Assembly: GCF_017308075.1 (NCBI RefSeq)
Contig: NZ_JAFKFX010000043.1
Coordinates: 1-64,000 of the forward strand
Length of the DNA: 64,000 bases
Origin: Allobosea sp.
Lineage (GTDB): Bacteria; Pseudomonadota; Alphaproteobacteria; Rhizobiales; Beijerinckiaceae
Reading direction: 5' to 3'
Positions 7,220 through 15,725 of this stretch are shown piece by piece; positions within the stretch are counted from its first letter, which is position 1; the number at the start of each line of letters is the position of its first letter. The position numbers and the translations under genes are program-made. The notes beneath the pieces are model-generated. The model saw only the letters and a program-made list of their open reading frames with translations. It did no database searches and had not been told where the DNA came from.

Positions 7220-8434
7220 ATGGACGAAGAGCCGCCGAAGCTGATGGCCGCGCCACGTTCGACCACTGCGACCGTTCTCGCGCTCGGAACCGCCCAGACC
7301 GTGGCCTGGGCATCGAGCTATTATTTGCCGGCAGTGCTGGCGACGCCGATGGCGCGCGATCTTTCGACCAGCCCGGTCGAGATTTTCGCCGCTTTTTCGG
7401 CGGCGCTGGTGGTGTCGGCGGTCATCGGCCCCTGGGGCGGAGCGGTGATCGACCGGCGCGGCGGGCGCGGTGTCCTGATCGGCTCCAATCTCATCTTCGC
7501 CGCCGGGCTCGCCTGCCTCGCCTTGGCGCAGGGGACGGTCCTGCTCTGGACCGGCTGGCTCGCCATGGGGCTCGGCATGGGGATCGGGCTCTATGAGGCG
7601 GCCTTCGCCGCGCTCGCCTGCATCTATGGCCGGGAGGCACGCTCGCCGATCACCGGCATCACCCTGATCGCCGGCTTCGCCAGCACGATCGGCTGGCCGT
7701 TATCGGCGCTGATGGAGGCGCAGATCGGCTGGCGCGGTGCCTGCCTTGGCTGGGCCGGGCTGCATCTCTTTCTGGCGCTGCCGCTCAATTGCTTGCTGCC
7801 GTCAGGCCATATAGCCATTTCCGCCCCTGCGGCTGCGGTGAAGACGGGGCAGGACGGCGACCGGGCGGAGGCCCGCAAATCGCGCTGGGTCATGGTGCTG
7901 CTGGCGCTGGTGTTCGCCATCACCTGGTTCAACAGCACGGCGATGGCGGCGCATCTGCCACGGCTGCTCGAGGCGGCCGGGGCGACGACGGCGGTGGCGG
8001 TCGCCGCAGGTGCGCTGATCGGGCCGGCCCAGGTTGCCGCCCGGCTCGCCGAGTTCACGCTGATGCGGCAGCTGCATCCCTTGATCTCGGCAAGGCTGGC
8101 GACGCTGACGCATCCCCTCGGCGCCGGCGTTCTGCTGGCGCTCGGCGCGCCCGGGGCCTATGCCTTCGCCTTCCTGCACGGGGCCGGCAACGGCGTTCTG
8201 ACCATCGCCAAGGGGACCTTGCCGCTCGCGCTGTTCGGGCCGGCCGGCTACGGCTTGACGCAAGGGCTGATCGGCGGTCCCGGGCGAGCCTTGCAGGCCG
8301 CCGCACCGCTGCTGTTCGGGCTGGCGCTCGACCGCTGGGGCGTGCAGGCGATCTGGCTGACGAGCGGGCTCGCGCTCGTCGCCTTCCTGATGCTGCTCGG
8401 GGTCCGGCTGCCGAAAGGCGAGGTTCATCCCTGA
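7220..8434 (+). CDS. MFS transporter
   Basis: A 404-residue major facilitator with about twelve membrane segments and the loop signature GGAVIDRRGGRGVLIGS after segment 2. The first segment is TVLALGTAQTVAWASSYYL. The central loop (about 195-215) is hydrophilic, and segments 7-12 follow from WVMVLLALVFAI. A second ATG at 7244 is possible. Substrate unknown; many transporters with this sequence pattern export drugs or organic anions. It is divergent from, and not closely similar to, the MFS gene at 5610. Confidence 0.85.
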   Translation: MDEEPPKLMAAPRSTTATVLALGTAQTVAWASSYYLPAVLATPMARDLSTSPVEIFAAFSAALVVSAVIGPWGGAVIDRRGGRGVLIGSNLIFAAGLACLALAQGTVLLWTGWLAMGLGMGIGLYEAAFAALACIYGREARSPITGITLIAGFASTIGWPLSALMEAQIGWRGACLGWAGLHLFLALPLNCLLPSGHIAISAPAAAVKTGQDGDRAEARKSRWVMVLLALVFAITWFNSTAMAAHLPRLLEAAGATTAVAVAAGALIGPAQVAARLAEFTLMRQLHPLISARLATLTHPLGAGVLLALGAPGAYAFAFLHGAGNGVLTIAKGTLPLALFGPAGYGLTQGLIGGPGRALQAAAPLLFGLALDRWGVQAIWLTSGLALVAFLMLLGVRLPKGEVHP

Positions 8435-8449
8435 AGCGGCGCTGTCGGC

Positions 8450-8638
8450 TCAGCGCTTGGCGACATGCTCCGGCTTGCCCTCGTGCTTGGTCGAGGCGAA
8501 CTCCTCGAGCTCTTTCTCGGTCATCGACCCTTCCATCGCTTTCGAGGCGCCCTTGAGATCGCTCCTGGGGATCTCGCCCCGCTCGGCGGCCAGGGCCATT
8601 CCGGCCGCCTTCTGCTGCGCCTTGGATTTCGCAGGCAT
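8450..8638 (-). CDS. DUF3008 family protein
   Basis: A 62-residue hydrophilic protein matching DUF3008 along its whole length: MPAKSKAQQKAAGMAL at the start, SDLKGASKAM in the middle, and MTEKELEEFASTKHEGKP at the end. AGGAGG lies at a good distance before the ATG. The function is not established; in several alphaproteobacteria such proteins sit with stress genes. It is convergent with the upstream MFS gene. Confidence 0.85.
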   Translation of the reverse strand: MPAKSKAQQKAAGMALAAERGEIPRSDLKGASKAMEGSMTEKELEEFASTKHEGKPEHVAKR

Positions 8639-8710
8639 GGCTGGCCTCCTTCTCCGAATGGGCGGGGATGCCCGATCAACCGGAGGGCGGCGCGATGGTT
8701 CCGGCAGGTT

Positions 8711-9448
8711 TCAGCGCCGGCGCGGACCGCGCCGGGAGGAGGTACTTTCGGGCGGGCCCCGGTCGCGATCGGCGGCTGCCGCCGTCGCCAGCCAGATCAC
8801 ATGCCGGGCGCCGCCGCCGGAGGCATTGGCGCGGACCTTCTTCTCCTCGACCGCAAATCCGCTCATGCGCAGGCGCTCGGTGAAGGCGCGGTCCGGTCCC
8901 GCCGACCAGATGGCGAGCACGCCGCCCTTGCGCAGGGCGGATTTGGCGGCGGCGAGCCCGGCGAAATCATAGAGCCGGTCATTGGCCTCGACCATCAAGC
9001 CATCGGGGCCGTTGTCGACGTCGAGCAGGATCGCGTCATAGCCGGACTTGCCGGCACGGATCAGCGAGGCGACATCGGCCTCGCGGATACTGACGCGGGG
9101 ATCGTCGAGGCAGCCAGCGAAGATCGCAGCGAGCGGGCCGCGGGCCCAGGCGACGACCTGCGGGATCAATTCGGCGACGATGATCTCGGCATCGGCCGGC
9201 AGCACGGCGAGGGCGGCGCGCAAGGTGAAGCCCATGCCGAGCCCGCCGATCAGGAAGCGCGGCCGGGCGCGCTGGCCGAGGCGCTCGGCGGCGAGCGTCG
9301 CCAGCGCTTCCTCCGAGCCGCGCAGCCGTGAATTCATCAACTCGTTATGGCCGAGCGTGATCGAGAACTCGCTATCGCCGCGCTGCAGCAGTTTCAGCGT
9401 GCCGCCGCCCGGGATCGGGGCGGCGTCGAGCTGTGTCCAATGCGCCAT
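8711..9448 (-). CDS. Spermidine synthase-like SAM-fold protein
   Basis: A 245-residue protein with a Rossmann methyltransferase fold of the spermidine/spermine synthase type. The nucleotide loop is LIGGLGMGFTL at about 66-76, the acidic end of strand 2 is IIVAELIPQVV, and DAILLDVDNGP corresponds to the catalytic Asp region. The N-terminal beta-hairpin domain is short. The last 25 residues are Arg/Ser-rich and low complexity. It begins four bases after the amidohydrolase stop, so the two are co-transcribed. Whether it makes a polyamine or methylates another substrate is unknown. Confidence 0.75.
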   Translation of the reverse strand: MAHWTQLDAAPIPGGGTLKLLQRGDSEFSITLGHNELMNSRLRGSEEALATLAAERLGQRARPRFLIGGLGMGFTLRAALAVLPADAEIIVAELIPQVVAWARGPLAAIFAGCLDDPRVSIREADVASLIRAGKSGYDAILLDVDNGPDGLMVEANDRLYDFAGLAAAKSALRKGGVLAIWSAGPDRAFTERLRMSGFAVEEKKVRANASGGGARHVIWLATAAAADRDRGPPESTSSRRGPRRR

Positions 9449-9452
9449 CGCT

Positions 9453-10688
9453 TCAGTCCAGTCGCGTCCGTTTGACGAAGGCCCCGGCCTTCATGATCAC
9501 AGGCATGTGCCGGCCCTGGCGGGTCAGCAGCGCCAGATCCTTCAGTGGATCGCCATCGACGACGACGAGGTCGGCATGGGCGCCGGGCGCGATCATGCCG
9601 ATCCTGCCTTCGCGCTTCAGCAGTTTCGCCGCGACATGGGTGGCGGCGCCGATCACCTCATGGGCGGGCAGGGCGCGGCCGCGAATGACGAACTCCTCCG
9701 ACTGGTGCCGGTGCATCTCGCCGAGCAGGTCGCTGCCATAGGCCATGGGCAGGCCGGCCGATTTCATGATCGCGAGCGACTCCATGCCGGCGGCGCGGAC
9801 ACTCTCGACCTTGGCGACCGAGTCGGGTGGGAAGCCGAGCTTGCCGCCCTCGCTGGCGAGCTTGTCATAGGTGACGAGGGTGGGCACTGCGACGGCGCCG
9901 TTCCTGGCGGCGAGCTTCGCGGTCTCGGCCTGGATCAGGTTGCAATGCTCGAGCGAATGGACGCCGGCCTCGACGCAGCGGCGTATTGCCTCGTCGGTAT
10001 AGACATGGGCGGAGACATAGGTGCCGGCCATGCGGGCCTCCTCGACCACGGCCTGCAATTCGCCGACCGAGAAGCCGAGGAAATGGATCGGGTCGGTCGG
10101 CGAGGCGCAGCCGCCATTGGCCATGATCTTGATGAAGTCGGCGCCGCCCTTCAGCTCCTCGCGGGCGGCGCGGCGCACCTCCGCCTCGCCATCACAGATG
10201 CGGCCGAGCGCGCCGAGGCGATGGCGGGTTCCGGGCGCCGTGCGGTCGTCATAGCGCCCGCGAAAATCGGCATGGCCGCCGGTCTGGCTCAGAGCCTTGC
10301 CGGAGATGACGAGGCGCGGCGTCGGGAAATCACTCTCCTCGGTCGCCTGCTTCAGGCCAAAATCGGCCCCGCCGACATCGCGCACCGTGGTGAAGCCGCG
10401 CAGCAGCATCTCGCGCATGATCACCAGCGAGCGCACCGTGACGAGCGAGTCCGGCAGCGCCGCATTGCGGCCGAGATCGGCGAGGCCGGCGATGACATGG
10501 ACATGGGCGTCGATCAGCCCGGGCATCAGGGTGCGGCCCTTGAGGTCGATCGCCCTGGCCTTGTCGGCGCGCAAGGACCTGCCGACCTCGCGGATCAGCC
10601 CGTCCTCGACGAGAACGTTGACCGGCTCGCCGCGCTCGGGCGCGGTTCCGTCGACGATGCGGGCGTTCTGGAACAGGGTCGCGGCCAT
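9453..10688 (-). CDS. Amidohydrolase family protein (prolidase/imidazolonepropionase-like)
   Basis: A 411-residue metal-dependent hydrolase. Metal ligands are visible: HxH in DAHVHVI near residue 60, the Lys in DFIKIMANGG (about 180), His in SAHVYTD, His in SLEHCNL and Asp in AYGSDLLG. The C-terminal beta-sandwich ends GAHADLVVVDGDP. Family members cleave amide or cyclic amide bonds, often Xaa-Pro or imidazolone compounds; the substrate here is unknown. It lies between the DUF2938 gene and the spermidine-synthase-like gene on the same strand. Confidence 0.88.
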   Translation of the reverse strand: MAATLFQNARIVDGTAPERGEPVNVLVEDGLIREVGRSLRADKARAIDLKGRTLMPGLIDAHVHVIAGLADLGRNAALPDSLVTVRSLVIMREMLLRGFTTVRDVGGADFGLKQATEESDFPTPRLVISGKALSQTGGHADFRGRYDDRTAPGTRHRLGALGRICDGEAEVRRAAREELKGGADFIKIMANGGCASPTDPIHFLGFSVGELQAVVEEARMAGTYVSAHVYTDEAIRRCVEAGVHSLEHCNLIQAETAKLAARNGAVAVPTLVTYDKLASEGGKLGFPPDSVAKVESVRAAGMESLAIMKSAGLPMAYGSDLLGEMHRHQSEEFVIRGRALPAHEVIGAATHVAAKLLKREGRIGMIAPGAHADLVVVDGDPLKDLALLTRQGRHMPVIMKAGAFVKRTRLD

Positions 10689-10727
10689 GATGGCGGTCCT
10701 TGGAGCGAGTGCGGGCGAAGGCGGCGG

Positions 10728-11207
10728 TCAGCGCGTCAACAGCGCGGTGAGATAGAGGCCGAGGCCGAAGACGACGTGGTTGACGAGGCCGATAAGCCGA
10801 ATCTGGCCGGGGTTCGGCCGCTTCGAGGCGGCGACGCCGAAGCCCATGCCGGGCTGCAGGATGAACCAGCCGCAGCCGACGGTGACGATGCCGACGATCA
10901 GCGCCGGGATCAATGTCGGCGCCTTGGCCCAGCCGATGCCCCAGATCAGCAGCAGCACGGCGGCGAAGAGCACGCCGACGAGATAGTGCATGATCCAGCC
11001 GATCGAGAGTTCGCCGGAAACCGGCTCCGAGGCCGAGATCGGGTCGTGCATGAAGCGCCCCCGCGGCAGATGCGCGAACCAGCGCCCGACCATCGCCCAA
11101 TTGGCGAGCGGGATGCCGAGTGTGCGGTTGAGCAGCAGGGCCCAGAGGTCGAGAATGGCGGTAGCGCCGACGCCGATCACGATCGCGCGGCCGAGAAATT
11201 CAAGCAT
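10728..11207 (-). CDS. DUF2938 membrane protein
   Basis: A 159-residue integral membrane protein with four predicted segments, from AIVIGVGATAILDLWALLL to LIGLVNHVVFGLGLYL. The pattern with GRFMHDPISASEPVSGE between segments 1 and 2 and QPGMGFGVAASKRPNP before the last segment is characteristic of DUF2938. No function is known. It is the first gene of a leftward set with the amidohydrolase at 10688, 39 bases away. Confidence 0.82.
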   Translation of the reverse strand: MLEFLGRAIVIGVGATAILDLWALLLNRTLGIPLANWAMVGRWFAHLPRGRFMHDPISASEPVSGELSIGWIMHYLVGVLFAAVLLLIWGIGWAKAPTLIPALIVGIVTVGCGWFILQPGMGFGVAASKRPNPGQIRLIGLVNHVVFGLGLYLTALLTR

Positions 11208-11410
11208 GCTTCACCCCTCCCAGCGGTCCCGAAGGCCGCGTCCCCAAGCGAGTCTTATGGAGGGGAAAGCGGGGGACGAGGTCAACGGAAAGGGCGACCT
11301 TATCCCCCTTGCAGGCGCAGGGGCGGCATGCGCCGGGCATGGGCCATCGGTCGCAGCCGGAACCTCGGGCGGCACCGTTCGTTTCCTCGGCGACGGCAGG
11401 GGAGCGAACG

Positions 11411-12529
11411 ATGGCGGTTGCAACGGCGGCGAAGGCGGGCACAAAGGGTGGGCATGGTGCGCAGGAACTGCCCTCGGTCACCGTCACCAGCTATAATCTC
11501 GAAATCCGCGACGGTGACGGCTTCATCGGCGACAAGGCGAGCCGCGGCGCCTTCATGGACCATCTCGCCGAATTGCGCGGCCATCTCGCCGAGAATGGCG
11601 AGGATCCGCTCGGCGACGCCGACGCGGCTCCGAGCAAGTCCGAGCTCGACGAACTGATCAGCAAGGGCGAGGCACGCGAAGCTGCGCTGGTGCTCTCCGC
11701 GGTCGAGCGCTTCGCCCAGTCGCTGTCCTTCGTGATTCGTCGCTTCCTACGGCAGAAGGCCTGGGCTCCGGTCGAGCGCATCGTGGTCGGCGGTGGCTTT
11801 CGCCAGAGCCGCGTCGGCGAGCTCGCCATCGCCCGTGCCGGCATCCTCCTGCAATCGGAGGGGCATGCGATCGAGCTCGTGCCGGTCCGGCACCATCCGG
11901 ACGAGGCCGGTCTGGTCGGCAGCGCCCATCTCGCGCCGAAATGGATCTTCGAGGCCTATGACAGCCTGGTCGCCGTCGATATCGGCGGCTCGAACATCCG
12001 GGCCGGCATTGTCGAGCTGCGCCAGGATAAGGCGCACGATCTCAGCAAGGCACGGGTCTGGGAAACCGAGCTCTGGCGTCATGCCGACGAGGAGCCAAGT
12101 CGCGAGGAGGCGGTGAGCCGGCTCGGCAAGATGCTGCGCGAGCAGATCAGGCACGCCGGGAAGGAGGGCTTGCGCGTCGCGCCCTTCATCGGTGTCGGCT
12201 GTCCCGGGCTGATCGAGGCCGATGGCGCGATCGATCGCGGGGCGCAGAACCTGCCGGGCAACTGGTCGAGCAGCCGCTTCAACCTGGTCGAGAGCATCCG
12301 CGAGATGGCGCCGGAGATCGGCGAGCACGAGACCGTGGTGGTGATGCATAACGACGCCGTGGTGCAGGGGCTCAGCGAAATGCCGTTCATGCAGGATGTC
12401 GAGAACTGGGCTGTGCTGACCATCGGCACCGGGCTCGGCAATGCGAGCTACCGCAACCGGCAGAAGCCGAAGGACAAGGATAAGGACACGGACGAGATGG
12501 AGAAAGCGGGTAAGGGCAAGAAGGCTTGA
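11411..12529 (+). CDS. ROK-family (actin-like kinase fold) protein with permuted motif order
   Basis: A 372-residue protein with ROK motifs in an unusual order. A typical ROK kinase reads DIGGTK, CPG, NDA, GTGxG, zinc site, IVIGGG, GLLGAA. Here the late motifs come first, RIVVGGGFRQSR near residue 120 and DEAGLVGSAHL near 165. They are followed by VAVDIGGSNIRAGIV (about 185), GVGCPGLIE (about 260), MHNDA (about 310) and TIGTGLGNA (about 340), then a Lys-rich tail. The CxCGxxGC zinc motif is absent. The ATG at 11411 has GGGAG seven bases upstream; the frame is open from 11309. Sugar kinase activity is possible but not shown. Confidence 0.8.
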   Translation: MAVATAAKAGTKGGHGAQELPSVTVTSYNLEIRDGDGFIGDKASRGAFMDHLAELRGHLAENGEDPLGDADAAPSKSELDELISKGEAREAALVLSAVERFAQSLSFVIRRFLRQKAWAPVERIVVGGGFRQSRVGELAIARAGILLQSEGHAIELVPVRHHPDEAGLVGSAHLAPKWIFEAYDSLVAVDIGGSNIRAGIVELRQDKAHDLSKARVWETELWRHADEEPSREEAVSRLGKMLREQIRHAGKEGLRVAPFIGVGCPGLIEADGAIDRGAQNLPGNWSSSRFNLVESIREMAPEIGEHETVVVMHNDAVVQGLSEMPFMQDVENWAVLTIGTGLGNASYRNRQKPKDKDKDTDEMEKAGKGKKA

Positions 12530-12534
12530 GTGCT

Positions 12535-13530
12535 TCAATCCCGCTTCGCCGGCAGCGCCCACAGCAGCCCGCGCGTGATCACCGCCGGGAAGACGGTGAG
12601 GTGGTCCTCGCCGGGGATGATCTCGCTGGTCAGCGACAGGCCGGGATATTCGCGCGATCGCAGCGCCTTCTCGAAGTCCTGCATGTCGGCGATCATGTCT
12701 AGGTTGCGGCTGAAGCGCGGGTCGTTGGAGGCCTTGTTGATCGTCTCATAGGAGGCGATCGCCATCAGCACATTCGCCTTCAGATCCTTGTTGGCGTCGG
12801 CATAGGCCTTCTCGCGGGCGAACATCACCTTCTGGTCGAACCAAAGCGAGGGGCTGCCGAGAATGTAGTGCGAGAACATCTTCGGCTCGGTCAGAAGGAT
12901 GTGGACGCCGAACAGGCCGCCATAGGAGTGGCCGGCATAGATGCTGCGGGTGGTGTCGGTACGATAGGTCGCGGCGACGAAGGGCATCAGCTCGTCGGCG
13001 AGGAAGCGGCGATAGCCTTCCGCCTCGCCGAAGAGCGGCGGGCGGCCGGATTCGTCCCTCGTCTTCTCGCCGTTCGGCGTCGGCGTATAGTCGCGCCGCC
13101 GGCTGTATTGCCTGGTATCGCCGATCGCATAGGAGAGGCCGACGAGGATGAACTCCTCCAGCCCCTGGGCGCGGTTGCCGACGCGCTGGGCGATGCTGCG
13201 GACCAGCGGGAAGGAATAGTCGCCGTCGCTGACGAACAGCACCGGGAAGCGCCGCCGCGGCGAAGAATGGTAGGATGGCGGCAGGGCGACATAGATCTCG
13301 TAATCGCGCTGCAGCGTCTTGGCGCGGATCGTCCTGACCTCGTTGTCCTTGAGGACGAAGGGGGCGGGGTTCGCAGCGAGCGGCGGCGCAGCGGCAGTTG
13401 CGGCGGCGGGATTTGCGGCAGGGCCAGCCGCGACGACCGGAGCCTGCGGTTCCGCGACCGGCTGCGCGAGCGCGGGGGTGGCGCAGATCAGCAGGACGAA
13501 CAGGGCAGACAGGCGCAGCATCCGCCGCAT
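12535..13530 (-). CDS. Secreted alpha/beta-hydrolase esterase (enterochelin-esterase-like)
   Basis: A 331-residue protein with a Sec signal peptide (LRLSALFVLLICATPALA) and an Ala/Pro-rich linker to about 55. The catalytic domain resembles the PF00756 esterase family (IroE/BesA-like): SDGDYSFPLV strand, nucleophile Ser202 in AGHSYGG, and catalytic His310 in PGEDHLTVFP. It should act in the periplasm on an ester, possibly a siderophore or acylated sugar. It lies just beyond soxA on the same strand, separated by 64 bases, and may be read from the sox transcript. Confidence 0.85.
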   Translation of the reverse strand: MRRMLRLSALFVLLICATPALAQPVAEPQAPVVAAGPAANPAAATAAAPPLAANPAPFVLKDNEVRTIRAKTLQRDYEIYVALPPSYHSSPRRRFPVLFVSDGDYSFPLVRSIAQRVGNRAQGLEEFILVGLSYAIGDTRQYSRRRDYTPTPNGEKTRDESGRPPLFGEAEGYRRFLADELMPFVAATYRTDTTRSIYAGHSYGGLFGVHILLTEPKMFSHYILGSPSLWFDQKVMFAREKAYADANKDLKANVLMAIASYETINKASNDPRFSRNLDMIADMQDFEKALRSREYPGLSLTSEIIPGEDHLTVFPAVITRGLLWALPAKRD

Positions 13531-13594
13531 CTCCGACAGGAATGTGCCGCCATCGTGGCGGGCTCGGCCCGCCGGGCCAAGCCAATCCGGCTGA

Positions 13595-14353
13595 TCAGCG
13601 TCGCAGGCCGGGGCTCTCCAAGGGCAGCCCCTTGGCGCGCGCGGCGAGATAGAGTTCCAGCGCGAGATAGTCCGGGGCGCCATAGTCGAACTGCGTGGCG
13701 CGGACGCCGAGCGAGCAGGCGCGCAGGCGCCGGTGCAGCGAGCCGACGCCGTTCCATTCGAGGCGATAGGCGGGATAGCCGGTGCCGATGCCATGGCTGA
13801 TCGTGTCGCCGCGCAGCTTTTCGCCGACGAGACCGTCATGGCATTGCCGGCAGGAGAGGTTGAGCTGGCCCTGCCGGCGCTCATAGAAGGCCTTGCCGGC
13901 TTCGAGATAGGGCTTGGCCGCCCCTTCGGTCGCGACGGCCATGGGCAGGCCGCGCGAGAACGAGGCGACATAGGCGGTGAGCCCCAGCAGTTCAGGGCTT
14001 TCATAGCCGAAGGCCGGCTCGTTCTGGCGTTGCGTGCGGCATTGCTCGATGCGCCCTTCGAGATTGAGCAGCTTGCCGCTGGCGGCATCGACCTGCGGAT
14101 AGCGGGTCGCGGCGCCCTTCAGGCTTCGCTCCGGACCGGCATGGCAGGCGATGCAGGCCGGCGCCCCGCCGCTGCGCCGGCTGAAGAGTTCCCCGCCCTG
14201 CTCGACCCAGAGGAAGCCGGGATTGCGGGCCTCGTCGGATTGCTGCCGGAGCATCTCCGGCGAGAGGAAGGCGCTGCCCGGTTTGATCTCCTGGGCTGAG
14301 ACCATAGTCGCAGCGAGCGACAAGCCGATGAACAGTGCCGCGCGTGTCGTCAC
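13595..14353 (-). CDS. soxA: Sulfur-oxidation c-type cytochrome SoxA
   Basis: A 252-residue diheme SoxA, the subunit that with SoxX joins thiosulfate to the SoxY carrier cysteine in the periplasm. It has a signal peptide, heme motif CIACH (about 68), heme motif CRQCH (about 170), and the SLHRRLRACSLGVRA segment whose Cys becomes the persulfide heme ligand. The YGAPDYLALELYLAARAKGL end is typical of SoxA. The start is GTG at 14351-14353, seven bases after soxZ. No soxB or soxCD is in the window. Confidence 0.92.
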   Translation of the reverse strand: MTTRAALFIGLSLAATMVSAQEIKPGSAFLSPEMLRQQSDEARNPGFLWVEQGGELFSRRSGGAPACIACHAGPERSLKGAATRYPQVDAASGKLLNLEGRIEQCRTQRQNEPAFGYESPELLGLTAYVASFSRGLPMAVATEGAAKPYLEAGKAFYERRQGQLNLSCRQCHDGLVGEKLRGDTISHGIGTGYPAYRLEWNGVGSLHRRLRACSLGVRATQFDYGAPDYLALELYLAARAKGLPLESPGLRR

Positions 14354-14360
14354 TGGCTGC

Positions 14361-14687
14361 TCATGTCACGACGAGGCGCGCGGTGCGTGTGAAGACCACC
14401 CCGCCATCCTCGCGCCATTCGAAAAGCAGGTCTCCGGTTTCGACGGCCCGGGTGGTGAAGCTGACGAAGGGGTTGGCCGAGATGCCGGTATGCATGTCGA
14501 AGCGGAAGACCGGTTCGCCGGCATAGGTCACGGTGAGGCGGTTGAGGATCTTGCGCGGCACGATGCGGCCCTCCGCGTCGACCTGCCCGCCGCGATCCAT
14601 GGGATGGCGGACGAGCACCCGGATCTCGATGATCTCGCCGGCCTTGGCCTCGGCGGGCATGGTGATGCGGGCGTTGAACGTCGACAT
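14361..14687 (-). CDS. soxZ: Thiosulfate-oxidation carrier subunit SoxZ
   Basis: A 108-residue immunoglobulin-like protein that pairs with SoxY. Recognisable segments are IEIRVLVRHPMDRG, IVPRKILNRLTV, FDMHTGISANPF and LLFEWREDGG. It has no signal peptide and is normally exported with SoxY by the Tat route. It starts four bases after the second-frame stop of soxY, so the pair is co-transcribed. The gene itself is intact. Confidence 0.92.
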   Translation of the reverse strand: MSTFNARITMPAEAKAGEIIEIRVLVRHPMDRGGQVDAEGRIVPRKILNRLTVTYAGEPVFRFDMHTGISANPFVSFTTRAVETGDLLFEWREDGGVVFTRTARLVVT

Positions 14688-14691
14688 GACA

Positions 14692-15185
14692 TCAGCCTCC
14701 GTCGATGCAGGCGCTGAGCGTCACGACGATATCGGCGTCGGCCATGACATAGCCGCCGCTGCTCAGCGCGGCGATCGCCACGACCTTTTGCGAGGTGGCG
14801 AGACGCAGGGTGGCGCGGATGTCGGCCCTGCCGCTGCGAGGACCGAGATGGAAGCCGCCATGTCGGGATAAGGGTTCTTCTCGGCGATGACATGGATCCA
14901 GCGGACATGGTCGCTCTCGGTCATCGGAGATTCGACCTGGATCGCGACATCGACCGAATTGCCGTTCTCGACCAGCTGCGGGATGTCGAAGACGATGCCG
15001 CCGCGAGCCGGGACGGCTCCCTCGGTGATACGCCCGATCAGCTCGGCGAGGGTGGGAGGCGCGGCGGCATAAGCTGCTGCGGGCGAGATGGCCAGCGCGA
15101 AGCCGGCGGCGCCGGCCGCCATCACCTCGCGGCGCGAGGGGCGGGCTTCAGGGCGTGCGCAGGCTGACGAGATAGGCGACGACAT
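14692..15185 (-). pseudogene. soxY: soxY, sulfur-carrier subunit, with a frameshift
   Basis: SoxY holds sulfur intermediates on a C-terminal cysteine arm. The first frame reads a Tat-like signal (SRREVMAAGAAGFAL), the mature start and VRWIHVIAEKNPYPDMAA, then continues as unrelated sequence to 14763. From 14853 the -1 frame restores the family: FHLGPRSGRADIRATL, LATSQKVVAIAALSSGG and the end VTLSACIDGG. One base appears to be missing at 14853-14855. The carrier Cys is present, but the end is CIDGG rather than the usual GGCGG. The start at 15185 overlaps soxX by 38 bases and is the only ATG before the twin arginines. Either a real mutation or a sequencing error. Confidence 0.8.
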
Positions 15186-15609
15186 CCTCGATCTCCTGGG
15201 CGTTGAGGGCCGGCAGACCGCGAAATTGCGGGGCGACGTCTCGTAATCCTTCGGTGCGGAAATAGGGCGGCATCACGGTTTCCGGGTTGAGCAGGCTGGT
15301 GTCGACCAGGCGCAGCCGCAACTGGCCGGCAGTAAGCCTTGCGCCGACGCCGGCGAGTGGCGGGCCGATCGTCCCCTGGAAAGGCTCGTCCGGCACCGGC
15401 ACCCGGTGGCAGATCAGGCAGTTGCCGCGCGTGCGGTCGAGCACCAGCGCCCGGCCGCGCGCTGGATCGCCGATCTCGCCTCCGAGCGGCGCCGGGATCG
15501 CGTCGCCGGCGATGGTGTAGGCTTCGAGGGCGCCTGCGGGAGTAGCGAGAAGCGTTGCCAGAACAAGCGCCAGTTGTCCCGGGCGACTGCAGGTCGACCC
15601 GGGATCCAT
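15148..15609 (-). CDS. soxX: Sulfur-oxidation c-type cytochrome SoxX
   Basis: A 153-residue monoheme cytochrome. It has a signal peptide (LALVLATLLATPAGA), heme motif CLICH at 64-68, IGPPLAGVGARL, and the axial-Met region TVMPPYF followed by the SoxX helix end EIEDVVAYLVSL. It forms the SoxAX complex. The only ATG ahead of the signal peptide lies in an intergenic palindrome (15599-15649), which gives an odd N-terminus MDPGSTCSRPGQ with little positive charge. The native start may have been replaced by that repeat. It is the first gene of the soxXYZA set. Confidence 0.88.
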   Translation of the reverse strand: MDPGSTCSRPGQLALVLATLLATPAGALEAYTIAGDAIPAPLGGEIGDPARGRALVLDRTRGNCLICHRVPVPDEPFQGTIGPPLAGVGARLTAGQLRLRLVDTSLLNPETVMPPYFRTEGLRDVAPQFRGLPALNAQEIEDVVAYLVSLRTP

Positions 15610-15685
15610 GCCTGAGCTTTTCAGGTCAGCGTTCCGGCATGGATCCCGGCTCTTCGCTTCGCTCCGGCCGGGATGATCTCGTATT
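15599..15685. repeat. Intergenic palindromic repeat
   Basis: CCGGGATCCATGCC (15599-15612) and GGCATGGATCCCGG (15636-15649) are perfect inverted copies with a 23-base loop. They are followed by TCTTCGCTTCGCTCCGGCCGGGAT, given here as positions 15651-15674. Elements with GGATCCCGG and CTTCGCTTCGC are recalled as dispersed intergenic repeats in Rhizobiales; genome-wide copy number was not checked. It covers the soxX start codon. Confidence 0.6.
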
Positions 15686-15725
15686 TTCGCGAAAGGCAAC
15701 TTGCCTCTCGCAGTGTCGCGCAACC

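Noticed and set aside
9048-11657. An 869-residue plus-strand frame over the amidohydrolase region
   Set aside because: It runs antisense to three supported genes and lacks any recognisable domain.
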